Under the pieces are notes generated by a model, which saw only the letters and a program-made list of their open reading frames with translations, was not told where the DNA came from and did not search any database. DNA of 64,000 nucleotides from Actimicrobium antarcticum. Lineage in GTDB: Bacteria > Pseudomonadota > Gammaproteobacteria > Burkholderiales > Burkholderiaceae_D. The DNA is taken from contig NZ_BAAAZE010000009.1 of the NCBI RefSeq assembly GCF_039536745.1, positions 1-64,000 on the forward strand, read 5' to 3'. Positions within the stretch are counted from its first letter, which is position 1; the number at the start of each line of letters is the position of its first letter. Shown one piece after another: positions 26,491 through 36,268 of this stretch. The position numbers and the translations under genes are program-made.

Positions 26491-27293
26491 CGTGCTGCTC
26501 CGGGACTGCTGCGATACGCCACCACCAGCAACACGACACCCAGCACGATCATCGGTACCGACAACATCTGTCCTGCCGAAATCGTCACCGGACCGATGGG
26601 TACCAGATAATCGGGAGTGCGGAAGTACTCGGTAAAAAAGCGCGCACAGCCATAGCCCAGTGCGAACAAACCGCTGACCGCCATCCGTGGCCGCGCCTTG
26701 CGTGCATACAGCCACAGCACGATAAATAGCAGCAGGCCATCGACCAGTGCCTGGTAGATCGGCGACGGATGACGCGGCAGGTTATCGACATTCGGCCAGA
26801 TCATTGCCCATGGCAGGGTTGCGTCGGCGATGCGGCCTGGCAGTTCGGCATTGATGAAGTTGCCGATGCGACCGAATGCGTAACCGAGGGGCACTAGCGG
26901 CGCAATGAAATCCATCACGTCCATCAAGTGCCGGCCACGGCGCCGGCTCCAGATCGCCATCGCCAGCAGCACGCCGAGGAAGCCACCGTGGAACGACATG
27001 CCACCTTTCCAGACCATGAAAATTTCTAGCGGATTGCTGAAGTAATAGAGCGGGTTATAGAAAAGCACTTCGCCTAACCGGCCACCGATGACGACACCAA
27101 GCACGCCATAAAACAGCATGTCGTCGAGGTCCTCTTTTTTCCAGCCCATCACGGCGATATGGGCCTGCCTGATACGCAGGCGGCCCAGCAGCATGAACTG
27201 CGCAAACGCGGCCAGGTACATCAGTCCGTACCAGCGGATGGCCAACGGGCCAAGATGAATCGCGATCGGATCGGGCATCGGGTGAATCAGCAT
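26487..27293 (-). CDS. lgt: prolipoprotein diacylglyceryl transferase
   Basis: A 268-residue inner-membrane enzyme that transfers diacylglyceryl from phosphatidylglycerol to the lipobox Cys of prolipoproteins. The signature GRIGNFINAELPGR and GGMSFHGGFLGVLLA are present, with seven hydrophobic helices. It starts one base before the stop of the LysR gene and overlaps the MatB-like gene by 4 bp, so the three minus-strand genes are tightly packed. Confidence 0.97.
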   Translation of the reverse strand: MLIHPMPDPIAIHLGPLAIRWYGLMYLAAFAQFMLLGRLRIRQAHIAVMGWKKEDLDDMLFYGVLGVVIGGRLGEVLFYNPLYYFSNPLEIFMVWKGGMSFHGGFLGVLLAMAIWSRRRGRHLMDVMDFIAPLVPLGYAFGRIGNFINAELPGRIADATLPWAMIWPNVDNLPRHPSPIYQALVDGLLLFIVLWLYARKARPRMAVSGLFALGYGCARFFTEYFRTPDYLVPIGPVTISAGQMLSVPMIVLGVVLLVVAYRSSPGAAR

Positions 27294-28190
27294 TTAGGTT
27301 TTCTTTCGCAGTAATTCAAGGAAGGCATGCAGCACCGGAGAATGGTTGTCGCGGCGCCAGGCGAGGCCGGTTTCGACTAACGGCGTCTTGCCGCGCAAGG
27401 TCTTGTATTCGACGCCGGGGCGCTTCAAATTTGACACGGATTGTGGCACAAGCGCGATGCCCATGCCTGCAGAAACGAGTCCGACGATGGTTTGCATCTG
27501 GATCGCTTCCTGGCCGATGCGCGGTGTCAATCCGGCTTCGTGAAAGGTCGCGAGGATCGCATCATGGAACGCGGGAGCGATCCGGCGCGGGAAAATAATC
27601 AGCGGGAATTCGGCGACGGTTTTCAGCGCCACCGGCGTTTTGCCGGCGAGCGCCTTGATGCCCGTTGGCGCCGCCAGGATTAGCGGCTCGGACAGCACCT
27701 GCCGGTAGGCCAGTTCGGCACCGGATTTTTCGGGCAGCGGCGGGATCAGCAGGCCGACATCGATGCGGTTCTGGGCCAGGTCATCGAGCTGGATATCGGT
27801 CGTCGCTTCGCGCAATTCGATCTGCACGTGCGGATAGTGTTCACGGAATTCGCGCAGGAAGGGCGGCAGCACGCTGTAATCGGCGGTCGAGACAAACGCC
27901 AGTACCAGTCGGCCCGATTCACCCGACGCGGCCTGATGCACTAGTTCCGGCAGTGCATGCGCTTGTGCCAGCAGTCGCCGCGCTTCGGTCAGCAGCGCGC
28001 TGCCGGCGGGCGTCAACGCGACGCTGCGATTGGTGCGGGCGAACAGGCTATTGCCGAGCGTGGCTTCGAGCGCCTGAATGGTTTGCGATAGCGGCGGCTG
28101 CGTCATGTGCAGGCGCACGGCAGCGCGGCCGAAGTGCAATTCTTCAGCCACGGCAACGAAGTAACGCAACTGGCGCAGTTCGATCGTCAT
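27294..28190 (-). CDS. LysR-family transcriptional regulator
   Basis: A 298-residue LTTR with an N-terminal HTH (LRQLRYFVAVAEELHFGRAA and LHMTQPPLSQTIQALE, residues 5-45) and a periplasmic-binding-like effector domain from about 90. It is divergent from ilvD across 118 bp and directly upstream of lgt. The divergent position suggests that ilvD or its own unit is a target; this is inference. Confidence 0.9.
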   Translation of the reverse strand: MTIELRQLRYFVAVAEELHFGRAAVRLHMTQPPLSQTIQALEATLGNSLFARTNRSVALTPAGSALLTEARRLLAQAHALPELVHQAASGESGRLVLAFVSTADYSVLPPFLREFREHYPHVQIELREATTDIQLDDLAQNRIDVGLLIPPLPEKSGAELAYRQVLSEPLILAAPTGIKALAGKTPVALKTVAEFPLIIFPRRIAPAFHDAILATFHEAGLTPRIGQEAIQMQTIVGLVSAGMGIALVPQSVSNLKRPGVEYKTLRGKTPLVETGLAWRRDNHSPVLHAFLELLRKKT

Positions 28191-28250
28191 TGGTGTTCGC
28201 CCAGGTTTTCGTTATATCCAAAACATATCAATCACGTGCGAATCATATAT

Positions 28251-28256
28251 TTGACA
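28251..28256 (+). promoter_or_regulatory. possible -35 element for ilvD
   Basis: A perfect TTGACA lies 52 bp upstream of the ilvD start in the LysR/ilvD intergenic region. The matching -10 (around 28274-28280, ACTGTA) is poor, so an activator could be needed. Confidence 0.3.
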
Positions 28257-28308
28257 GGTAGCCGTGTGCAAGGCACTGTAGCGTTTTTATTTGCTTCCGG
28301 AGACTTCC

Positions 28309-29982
28309 ATGGCTTTCAATCGCCGCTCGAAAAACATTACCCAGGGCGTCTCGCGCAGCCCGAACCGTTCGATGTATTACGCCATGGGTTACGAGAAGGC
28401 CGACTTTGACAAACCGATGATTGGTATCGCGAATGGTCATTCGACCATCACGCCGTGCAATTCCGGTTTGCAGAAGCTGGCCGATATCGCGATCTCCACC
28501 ATCAAGGAAGCTGGCGGCAATCCGCAAGTGTTCGGTACACCGACCATTTCAGATGGCATGTCGATGGGTACCGAAGGGATGAAGTATTCGCTGATTTCGC
28601 GCGAAGTCATTGCCGATTGTATCGAGACCGCCGTCAACGGCCAGTGGCTCGATGGCTGTGTCGTCATCGGTGGCTGCGACAAGAACATGCCGGGCGGGAT
28701 GATCGCCATGGCGCGCACCAACGTGCCCAGCATCTATGTCTATGGCGGCACCATCAAGCCGGGCAACTGGAAGGGCAAGGACCTGACGATCGTTTCAGCT
28801 TTCGAAGCAGTCGGTGAATTTTCGGCCGGACGCATGTCGCAGGAAGATTTCGATGGCATCGAGCGCAATGCCTGCCCATCGTCCGGTTCCTGCGGCGGGA
28901 TGTACACGGCCAACACGATGTCGTCCTCGTTCGAAGCACTCGGCATGTCGCTGATGTACTCCTCGACGATGGCCAATCCGGACGACGAAAAAACCGGCTC
29001 CTGCGCCGCCTCGGCCCGTGTACTGGTCGAGGCAGTCAAGATGGACCTGAAGCCGCGCGACATCATTACCCGCAAGTCCATCGAGAACGCGGTGTCACTG
29101 ATCATGGCCACCGGTGGCTCGACCAACGCAGTGCTGCATTTCCTCGCAATCGCCCACGCTGCCGAAGTCGAATGGACACTGGACGATTTTGAAACCGTGC
29201 GCCGCAAGGTGCCGGTCATTTGTGACCTGAAACCATCCGGCAAGTATGTCGCCACCGACCTGCACAAGGCTGGCGGTATTCCGCAAGTCATGAAGCTGTT
29301 GTTGAATGCCGGCCTGTTGCATGGTGACTGCATGACCATCACTGGCCGCACCATTGCCGAAGAACTGGCCGATGTGCCGGACGTGCCGCGTGCCGACCAG
29401 CAGGTGATTCATACGATTGAAAACGCGCTGTACAAGCAGGGTCATCTGGCCATCCTGAAAGGCAATTTGTCGCCAGAAGGTTGCGTCGCCAAGATCACTG
29501 GCCTGAAAAACCCGGTTATTACCGGACCGGCGCGGGTGTTTGAAGACGAGTACACGGCAATGGACGCGATCCTGGCAGACCAAATCAAGCCGGGCGATGT
29601 GCTGGTGATGCGCTACCTCGGACCGAAGGGCGGACCAGGCATGCCGGAAATGCTGGCACCGACCTCGGCACTGATCGGCAAGGGCCTGGGCGAATCAGTC
29701 GGGCTGATTACCGATGGGCGTTTTTCGGGCGGTACCTGGGGCATGGTGGTCGGTCATGTCTCACCGGAAGCTTTCGACGGCGGCACCATTGCGGTGGTGC
29801 AGGAGGGCGATTCTGTCACCATCGATGCACGGCAACTACTGATTCAGCTGAATGTGGCCGATGAAGAAATCGCGCGTCGACTGGCTTTGTGGAAAGCGCC
29901 TGCGCCACGCTACACGCGTGGAGTGCTGGCAAAGTTTGCGAAGTTGGCGTCGTCGGCGAGCAAGGGTGCGGTGACCGATTGA
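28309..29982 (+). CDS. ilvD: dihydroxy-acid dehydratase
   Basis: A 557-residue Fe-S dehydratase of isoleucine/valine synthesis. Cluster and active-site segments are visible: CVVIGGCDKNMPGGM, CPSSGSCGGMYTANTM, and C-terminal LITDGRFSGGTWGMVVGHVSPEA. The start at 28309 has GGAGA 7 nt upstream; the six codons before it in the open frame are not needed. The gene is monocistronic and converges on a small membrane protein gene. Confidence 0.97.
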   Translation: MAFNRRSKNITQGVSRSPNRSMYYAMGYEKADFDKPMIGIANGHSTITPCNSGLQKLADIAISTIKEAGGNPQVFGTPTISDGMSMGTEGMKYSLISREVIADCIETAVNGQWLDGCVVIGGCDKNMPGGMIAMARTNVPSIYVYGGTIKPGNWKGKDLTIVSAFEAVGEFSAGRMSQEDFDGIERNACPSSGSCGGMYTANTMSSSFEALGMSLMYSSTMANPDDEKTGSCAASARVLVEAVKMDLKPRDIITRKSIENAVSLIMATGGSTNAVLHFLAIAHAAEVEWTLDDFETVRRKVPVICDLKPSGKYVATDLHKAGGIPQVMKLLLNAGLLHGDCMTITGRTIAEELADVPDVPRADQQVIHTIENALYKQGHLAILKGNLSPEGCVAKITGLKNPVITGPARVFEDEYTAMDAILADQIKPGDVLVMRYLGPKGGPGMPEMLAPTSALIGKGLGESVGLITDGRFSGGTWGMVVGHVSPEAFDGGTIAVVQEGDSVTIDARQLLIQLNVADEEIARRLALWKAPAPRYTRGVLAKFAKLASSASKGAVTD

Positions 29983-30005
29983 TAGGATGGTGTCGGCGAG
30001 GCGGG

Positions 30006-30242
30006 TCAGCGACGACCGGGAGGTTTTTTCTCGAAGGTTTTCTTGACCCGCTCTTCGCGGATGCGATCGTTATCGTCATGTGCCTTGCGCTTGTCCAGTC
30101 CGAGCATGCGTTCGATGAATTCGAACCAGATGAACGCAACTCCGAACAGCGCTGCGATCCACCACCAGGACAGATTAGCGACCGGGCCGATTTCGAAATA
30201 CCGCAGTGACCCAAGGACAACGATGAGGATAATAATCGGCAT
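30006..30242 (-). CDS. small Trp-rich membrane protein
   Basis: A 78-residue protein with two hydrophobic helices (PIIILIVVLGSLRYF and WWWIAALFGVAFIWFEFIE) and a highly charged C-terminal tail (KRKAHDDNDRIREERVKK). It resembles the short Trp-rich family TIGR04438 found in betaproteobacteria, function unknown. ATG 30242 is chosen because TAGGAG lies 6 nt upstream; a longer frame from 30290 lacks a ribosome binding site. It is convergent with ilvD and divergent from cytochrome c. Confidence 0.75.
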   Translation of the reverse strand: MPIIILIVVLGSLRYFEIGPVANLSWWWIAALFGVAFIWFEFIERMLGLDKRKAHDDNDRIREERVKKTFEKKPPGRR

Positions 30243-30402
30243 GGCAACTCCTATTTCTTTTAGGATATTGTGAAAGGAAGTAACGGTCAATCAAAGCGGT
30301 CAACCGATGCCTTGGCTAACCGTTGTTTTGCCACAATCAGTCGCGCTAGCGTTCTTGAAAAACCTCGGTAGAATCGGTCGCATCATAGATAGGGAGATGG
30401 CC

Positions 30403-30711
30403 ATGAAACGTTCATTTTTAGTAGCTCTCGCATTCACCGCCCTGGCGTCGAATGCGGCATACGCCAGCGCAGATCTGGCCAAGTCCAAGAATTGCATGGC
30501 TTGCCATGCAGTCGCCAACAAAGTCGTCGGCCCCGGTTTCAAGGATGTCGCTGCCAAATACGCAGGTCAGAAGGATGCCGAAGACAAGCTGACGCAAAAG
30601 GTATTGAAAGGTGGCAGCGGAGTCTGGGGCGCGGTACCTATGCCAGCCAATGCGCAGGTCAGCGAAGCCGAAGCACGCACGCTAGTGAAATGGATACTGT
30701 CATTGAAGTAA
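30403..30711 (+). CDS. class I c-type cytochrome (c551/c552-like)
   Basis: A 102-residue periplasmic monohaem cytochrome. A signal peptide (MKRSFLVALAFTALASNAAYA) is followed by the haem motif CMACH and, near the C-terminus, GAVPMPANAQVSEAE, whose Met is the sixth haem ligand. AGGGAG lies 6 nt before ATG 30403; the ATG two codons upstream would put the ribosome site immediately adjacent. It is a probable electron donor to a terminal oxidase or peroxidase; no partner gene is next to it. Confidence 0.95.
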   Translation: MKRSFLVALAFTALASNAAYASADLAKSKNCMACHAVANKVVGPGFKDVAAKYAGQKDAEDKLTQKVLKGGSGVWGAVPMPANAQVSEAEARTLVKWILSLK

Positions 30712-31026
30712 TGCGTGGTTGGCATTTGTTCCAGTGACGGGATGCGGGTGAAAAAAAGCTGCGACGTCGCAAAGAAAAGGCGGTTTTTTCAGGCGACATC
30801 CAGTCCGAGCGATGCCAAACGGCGTGTTGTGCATTGTCACGGCGTTGCCAGCAGGCAGTTCCGTACACATCGGACAGCACCGCTGCTCCTGCCGGGTGTC
30901 CCCATCATCAGGATAATAAAAGGGACTGTTATCAACAGAATTTGCCACCTCGCAATTTCATCAAATTTCGCCGTCTGCAGTCAGTTGACAGGACCAACTG
31001 GAGCCGGTCTCGCCCGCATCCCGCAC
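30712..31026. other. intergenic region, no gene seen
   Basis: About 315 bp between the cytochrome c gene and the end of the chemoreceptor gene. Short frames on both strands have no recognisable protein character. No clean U-run terminator was found for either flanking gene. Confidence 0.5.
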
Positions 31027-32760
31027 TCAATTGTCAATGCGTATATTGCGCGCTTTGCTGCGCGTGTGACCAACCGAGGTCAATGCAATCGGCGCCGGCG
31101 TGGTCCGACTGGCCAAGGATTTGACGTGCAAGCCTGTCGCAGCCCGAGAATGTACGGATGTGGCTGCCAGAGGGTTGCTGAGGGCACGCACGTCGTCGTT
31201 AAGCTTGAACACACTGACGACCTTGGCAAGGCCGGCGGCTTGATCCTGTAACGATTCAGCCGCGGCTGCTGCTTGTTCGACCAGAGCCGCATTCTGTTGC
31301 GTCACCGTATCCATTTCAGTGATCGCTGTGTTGATTTGCTGGATACCCGCTTCCTGCTCACGTCCGGCGGATGCAATTTCGCTCATGATGTCGGTCACAC
31401 GTTTGACGCTGGCGACGATTTCATCCATCGTGGCACCTGCCTGATTGACCAGCCTGCTACCGGCATCGACTTTCTCCACCGAGTCACCGATTAACTGCTT
31501 GATTTCTTTGGCGGCACCTGCCGAGCGTTGCGCAAGACTACGCACTTCGGTGGCAACCACGGCAAAGCCGCGGCCCTGTTCCCCGGCGCGTGCCGCTTCC
31601 ACTGCGGCGTTCAAGGCGAGGATATTGGTTTGAAACGCAATGCCGTCGATGACGCTGATGATGTCGACGATTTTCCTGGCCGATTCGTTGATCTCGCTCA
31701 TCGTACCAATGACTTGCGCCACTACAGCGCCGCCCTTGACGGCGATCTCCGATGCAGATGCCGCCAATTGATTGGCCTGACGCGCATTCTCGCCATTTTG
31801 CTTGACCGTCGACGTCAATTCTTCCATTGACGAGGCGGTTTCTTCCAGCGCACTGGCCTGTTGTTCAGTGCGCGACGACAAATCCAGATTGCCGCTGGCG
31901 ATTTCGCTCGAAGCAGTCACGATCACATTAGTTCCACTGCGTACCTGACCAACAATCCCGACCAGGCCGTCGCACATTCTTTTCATCGCGAATAACAGGC
32001 TGGCCTCGTCATGGGGCGCCACTTGCACCGCGACCGTCAAATCCCCGTCGGCGATCTTGCCGGCGATGGCGGCGGCATAGTCCGGCTCGCCCCCCAGCGA
32101 CTTGAGCAATCCGCGCGTGATCGACACCGAGATGAAGATGCCGAGGATCAGAGTCACGGCGAAGAGAATCAGCAACGCGCTCTGTGAATTGGCAAAGGTC
32201 GATTCTGCCGCGGCGATGCCGGATTTCGTCAAGGCATTTTCATAGGCGATGAAGTCCTTGATCGCCTGGATGTACACCGTTTGCAGGCTGTTGGTTTGGG
32301 TGAACATCAATTCAACGGCGCGATCGTTCTGTTCCGCTTTCTTCATTTCCAGTACCTGATTGCGACTTGCACCGTATGCCTTGCGTTGTGCCACCACAGT
32401 GGCTAGCAGTGCCTTCTCCTGATCGCTTGACAGCATTTTCTCGAGCGTTTTCGTATTGTCGTTGACCAGTTTGACGGTATCGACAAGAACACTGCGCGCA
32501 CGTGCGATCGACGCCTGATCGGCGCCCGGACGACCGTCGGAAGTAACGATGTAGGCAAACGCGCGGGCATAATCATAGGCGGCCTGGATGTTTTGATTCG
32601 CCAGTTCGGTTTTTGGCAGCACGCTGTTGGTGACAATCCGAAAGCTGCCCATGACCGAAGACAGCGTCAGGATGCCGGTGATTGCCAGCGCTGCTGCAAA
32701 ACACAAGACAAGGCCGAAGGCGCCACCAAGCCGAATACCGATTCTGAGATTATTGAGCAT
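31027..32760 (-). CDS. methyl-accepting chemotaxis protein
   Basis: A 577-residue transmembrane chemoreceptor. TM1 lies at about residues 9-33, a periplasmic four-helix-bundle-type sensor around 35-185, TM2 around 190-210, then HAMP (LLKSLGGEPDYAAAIAGKIADGD) and the signalling domain with the conserved tip IDGIAFQTNILALNAAVEAARAGEQGRGFAVVA in two parts. The C-terminus lacks an NWETF-type CheR/CheB tether. ATG 32760 gives the family N-terminus (MLNNLRIGIRLGGAFG); the 44 codons upstream in the open frame are unsupported. The ligand is unknown and no che genes are near. Confidence 0.93.
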   Translation of the reverse strand: MLNNLRIGIRLGGAFGLVLCFAAALAITGILTLSSVMGSFRIVTNSVLPKTELANQNIQAAYDYARAFAYIVTSDGRPGADQASIARARSVLVDTVKLVNDNTKTLEKMLSSDQEKALLATVVAQRKAYGASRNQVLEMKKAEQNDRAVELMFTQTNSLQTVYIQAIKDFIAYENALTKSGIAAAESTFANSQSALLILFAVTLILGIFISVSITRGLLKSLGGEPDYAAAIAGKIADGDLTVAVQVAPHDEASLLFAMKRMCDGLVGIVGQVRSGTNVIVTASSEIASGNLDLSSRTEQQASALEETASSMEELTSTVKQNGENARQANQLAASASEIAVKGGAVVAQVIGTMSEINESARKIVDIISVIDGIAFQTNILALNAAVEAARAGEQGRGFAVVATEVRSLAQRSAGAAKEIKQLIGDSVEKVDAGSRLVNQAGATMDEIVASVKRVTDIMSEIASAGREQEAGIQQINTAITEMDTVTQQNAALVEQAAAAAESLQDQAAGLAKVVSVFKLNDDVRALSNPLAATSVHSRAATGLHVKSLASRTTPAPIALTSVGHTRSKARNIRIDN

Positions 32761-33758
32761 CGCTGATTTCTTTCCGGTTGTATGGGCGTGCACAGGCGGT
32801 GCACTGGTGGCGGACCAATGAGACGAGTCCACTGCGGGAAGCGTATTCAAGTCTATCCAATGGCTCACGGAATTGCGATGCAGGAAAGACAAGGGACTAT
32901 TGGTGGCGGGGCAAAAACGGCGCCCTCCGCAGCGTGTACAGCCACCGAAAGTCGAAGTTGGACATTATCCTTTGAGCGGCTTTCCCGAATGGAAAGCGGG
33001 AAAAATTGGCTAAATGTAATTTCGCACCTTGTTTGCAGAGCTACAGATGAGTACCAAAAGTTTTTTTAGCGGCGTGCGATTTTGGCCAATTTTGCATTCC
33101 TGCGATTTTATGGAAAATAACCAACTGGTCACTATTGCTGATGCGGGGCGGCTACCGCCGTGGATGGATTAGTCGCTGTATGCGTAGGGAGGAGAATTTG
33201 GCCCGCAATCGTTGAATGTGATGCGGCGGGACGGATTCCGCTGAGCCTGTCCGGGATACACAGGCCCGTATGTCGTCGTGGTTGAGTAGGTGCAAACCGG
33301 CAATGGTTGATACCTCTGTCTAGCGAGAAACAGTGCGGCAATTGGCAGCGTAGTATTTCTACGCGAGAAGGGCGATGAACCCATCGCAGTGGTGGCTTAA
33401 CGATCTTGCTGGTTCGGTCATGCGCATCAGTAAATACGGCTAGAACGGCCTCTACCGCGCTTTTGTTCCGGTTTCTGCCGTCGTCCGGCCAGGCCCAAGG
33501 CAAGATATCCTCAAGTAAGAACGCACCCCTTCACTGCATCCCCGGGGACCTGTACCACCTCGGCCTGACTACAAAAGCTGTGCGGTCTCAGGCCGGCTCG
33601 CCCTGCTCCACGGCGCGATACCCCCGGTTCTTGAACTTGGGCTTACAGCCTCGCTCTGCGCTTTTGCTCAACGGTCGGTTACCCTTCGCAATCGTGTCAG
33701 ACTTTGCTCGCTGTAATCAGATTGCTGCGGGACTTGATCCCGCAGCAGTGCATCCAGC
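32761..33758. other. about 1 kb without a convincing gene
   Basis: Several open frames on both strands between 33132 and 33762 have odd composition and no known motifs. On the minus strand just inside the right edge, a frame ends ...CKPKFKNRGYRAVEQGEPA, looks more protein-like, but has no start codon. A 9-bp hairpin (GCTGCGGGA / TCCCGCAGC, 33724-33746) precedes the MBL gene end and could act as a terminator without a clear U-run. The region may be a decayed gene, a repeat or a non-coding RNA locus. Confidence 0.4.
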
Positions 33759-34760
33759 TTAGCGGCCGATACCGAATGGTGCGTACTGCACCGGTACCCA
33801 GCCATAGCTGGCGCCGTCGATACGGACTTGTCCGATGCCAGGGAAGGGCAGGTGCGTACCGGCAATGAAGTATTGTTTTTTGGCCGCTTCGTCGAACATT
33901 TTTTTACGTGCCGGGATCGCCTTGCTGCTGTCGTTATCGAAGCCGATGGCGATGCGGGGACGCGAGAACTGCATGGCATAGCTATGGATCAGGTCGCCCA
34001 GCACGATCATGGTCTGGTCTTTCGATGTCACCTGAAAGCTGGTATGGCCAGGTGTGTGACCCGGCGTGGCGATGGAGACGATACCCGGAACGATGGCGTC
34101 ACCACCAGTGAATGGTTTGAACTTTCCAGCGGCAATGTAGGGTTGCACCGATTCACGCGCCATCTTGAAAAACCCTTGCGAGTCCTTGGGCGCTTTGGCG
34201 GCGGTGTCTTCATTCAGCCAGAAATCCGATTCCGCTTGTGCGGTACGCAAGGTCGCGTTCGGAAATGCCAGCGAGCCGTCTGCAGCGATCAGGCCGCAGG
34301 CGTGATCAGGATGCAGATGGGTAATCACGACGGTGTCGATTTGCGCAGCCTCGTAGCCCGATGCTTTCAGGTTGGCAGCCAGAGCACCGAGCGTCGGACC
34401 GAAGCACTTTGCCGAACCGGTGTCGACCAGAACCAGATTGGTGCCGGTGTTGATCAGGTAGGCATTCACGGCAGTCTGGATACCTTTTTTGTTCACAAAG
34501 GCATTGGCCAGCAGCTTCTGGACTTCTTTTGGCGTGGCGTTTTTGAACAGCGATTGATCGAGTTCGATGTAGCCGTCATACAGCGCCGTGACTTCGATAT
34601 CGCCCAGCGCCATCCGATAGAATCCCGGCACCTGCGTCTTGACTTGTGGAGTTGCTGCTGCCTGAACCAATACAGGCGCCATCATTGTGCAGGCGGTTGC
34701 ACTGGCGAGGGCCAGCGACAGCAGACTGCGTTTTGCAAAATGAAAAGGTGTTGATCGCAT
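33759..34760 (-). CDS. exported MBL-fold metallo-hydrolase
   Basis: A 333-residue protein with an N-terminal signal peptide (to about residue 34, LVQAAA). A metallo-beta-lactamase fold follows, with the metal motif HLHPDHACGL around 148-157 and further ligand regions ATPGHTPGHTSF and LGDLIHSY. It belongs to the group that includes AHL lactonase-like and other secreted hydrolases; substrate is not predictable. It is transcribed toward the empty region and away from the Liv binding-protein terminator. Confidence 0.85.
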   Translation of the reverse strand: MRSTPFHFAKRSLLSLALASATACTMMAPVLVQAAATPQVKTQVPGFYRMALGDIEVTALYDGYIELDQSLFKNATPKEVQKLLANAFVNKKGIQTAVNAYLINTGTNLVLVDTGSAKCFGPTLGALAANLKASGYEAAQIDTVVITHLHPDHACGLIAADGSLAFPNATLRTAQAESDFWLNEDTAAKAPKDSQGFFKMARESVQPYIAAGKFKPFTGGDAIVPGIVSIATPGHTPGHTSFQVTSKDQTMIVLGDLIHSYAMQFSRPRIAIGFDNDSSKAIPARKKMFDEAAKKQYFIAGTHLPFPGIGQVRIDGASYGWVPVQYAPFGIGR

Positions 34761-34910
34761 GAAAAGTGTCCGTGTGGTTGATTAGGGATGAACCGGGAAA
34801 ATGTCTTGATGTTTTTTCCGCCATAGAGGATAGGCGATTTGCAAGATTTTTGCCGGCGCTGGCTATCATTCGCCAGACCCACGCGTTCAGTTCGACCGAA
34901 GAAACGGGCA

Positions 34911-34948
34911 AAAAAAAAGCGCCCCCTACCTTGCGGTCGGGGCGCTTC
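34911..34948 (-). terminator. terminator of the Liv-type binding protein gene
   Basis: On the minus strand GAAGCGCCCC and GGGGGCGCTTTTTTTT form a GC-rich stem with a 12-nt apical part and a U8 run, about 16 bp past the binding-protein stop. Confidence 0.88.
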
Positions 34949-34964
34949 ATGGAGCTTGTTCTAA

Positions 34965-36116
34965 TTACTTGGTCACAGCCAGCAGGACACGCTTGCCACC
35001 CTTGTAGGTATACAGGGTCAGTGTGCCGTCCTTGATATCGCCTTTGGCATCAAAAGCGATATTGCCGGTCACACCCTTGTGCTGGATTTTTGCCAGGACT
35101 GGAGCGTACTTTGCAGGGTCAGCCGAGCCGGCCTGAACCATCGCATCAACCATCGTCATGACGGAGTCATACACGTACGGTGCATAAATCTGCACATCGA
35201 TGCCAAACTTCTTCTTGTAGGCTGCCTTGAAATCGTCCATGCCTTTTTTCTGGGCATCTTCGACACCGCCGGCTTCAGCGCAAACGACCTGGTTGTCTGC
35301 CATGGCATCGCCAGCCAGAGTTGCCAGCGCTTCGGAGCAAATACCATCACCGCCCATGAACTTGGCATTAATGCCAAGCTGTTTCATCTGGCGCAGCATC
35401 GGGCCGGCAACGGCATCCATGCCGCCGAAGAACACGACATCAGGATTTTTCGATTTGATCGACGTCAGGATGGCATTGAAGTCGGTTGCCTTGTCGTTGG
35501 TGTACTGGGTTGCGACGACTTCGACGCCTGACCCCTTGCTCTTGACACCCTTGATGAACTCTTCTGCAACGCCCTGGCCGTAGGCGGTACGGTCATCGAT
35601 GACCGCAACTTTCTTGGCTTTCAATACCTGGGCTGCGTAGCGGCCCAGTGTGCCACCGAGCTGGCCGTCATTGGCAACTACGCGAAAGGCCGTTTTGAAG
35701 CCTTGCTGCGTGTACTTTGGATTGGTTGCCGATGGGGAGATTTGCGGGATGCCGGCTTCGTAGTAGATCTTCGAGGCTGGAATCGTGGTGCCGGAATTCA
35801 GGTGACCGATAACGCCGTTGACTTTGGCATCGACCAGTTTCTGTGCGACTGCGGTACCCTGTTTAGGATCGGCTGCATCGTCTTCTGGAAGCAATTCAAA
35901 CTTGACCTTCTTGCCGCCGATCATCACGCCTTTGGCGTTCAGTTCGTCGATTGCCATCTTTGCGCCATTTTCGTTGTCTTTACCCAGATGCGCGATCGCA
36001 CCTGAAATTGGACCAACGTGACCGATCTTGATGACTTGTTCCTGTGCTGAGGCAGTCCCTGCCAGAGCAAAGGCAATCGCGCCAGCGAGTGGAATCATTT
36101 TTGTCTTGAACTGCAT
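34965..36116 (-). CDS. livK: branched-chain amino acid ABC transporter substrate-binding protein
   Basis: A 383-residue periplasmic binding protein. The signal peptide MQFKTKMIPLAGAIAFALAG ends at TASA. The mature part starts QEQVIKIGHVGPISGAIAHL and has the Leu/Ile/Val-binding fold (NGVIGHLNSGTTIPAS, GFKTAFRVVANDGQLGGTLG). AGGAG 8 nt before ATG 36116 fixes the start; the longer open frame reads into the intergenic region. No permease or ATPase gene adjoins it, so it is an orphan subunit here. It is divergent from an Lrp/AsnC regulator, a likely controller. Confidence 0.9.
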   Translation of the reverse strand: MQFKTKMIPLAGAIAFALAGTASAQEQVIKIGHVGPISGAIAHLGKDNENGAKMAIDELNAKGVMIGGKKVKFELLPEDDAADPKQGTAVAQKLVDAKVNGVIGHLNSGTTIPASKIYYEAGIPQISPSATNPKYTQQGFKTAFRVVANDGQLGGTLGRYAAQVLKAKKVAVIDDRTAYGQGVAEEFIKGVKSKGSGVEVVATQYTNDKATDFNAILTSIKSKNPDVVFFGGMDAVAGPMLRQMKQLGINAKFMGGDGICSEALATLAGDAMADNQVVCAEAGGVEDAQKKGMDDFKAAYKKKFGIDVQIYAPYVYDSVMTMVDAMVQAGSADPAKYAPVLAKIQHKGVTGNIAFDAKGDIKDGTLTLYTYKGGKRVLLAVTK

Positions 36117-36268
36117 ATTTACGCTCCTGAGGATTGAAAAAAAACAAGCTTGCTGCAACACTGCCAATTCAGTTTTTCCTGCATTCTGAACAACAAGGAC
36201 GTTACAACACAAAAACCCGATCGCATAGCGTTTTTGTGCGGTTTTCTTTTCCATTCGCTCAATTTTAT

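Noticed and set aside
30355..30374. TTGAAA and TAGAAT upstream of the cytochrome c gene as a promoter
   Set aside because: The boxes are only 8 bp apart, far from the required 16-18 bp.
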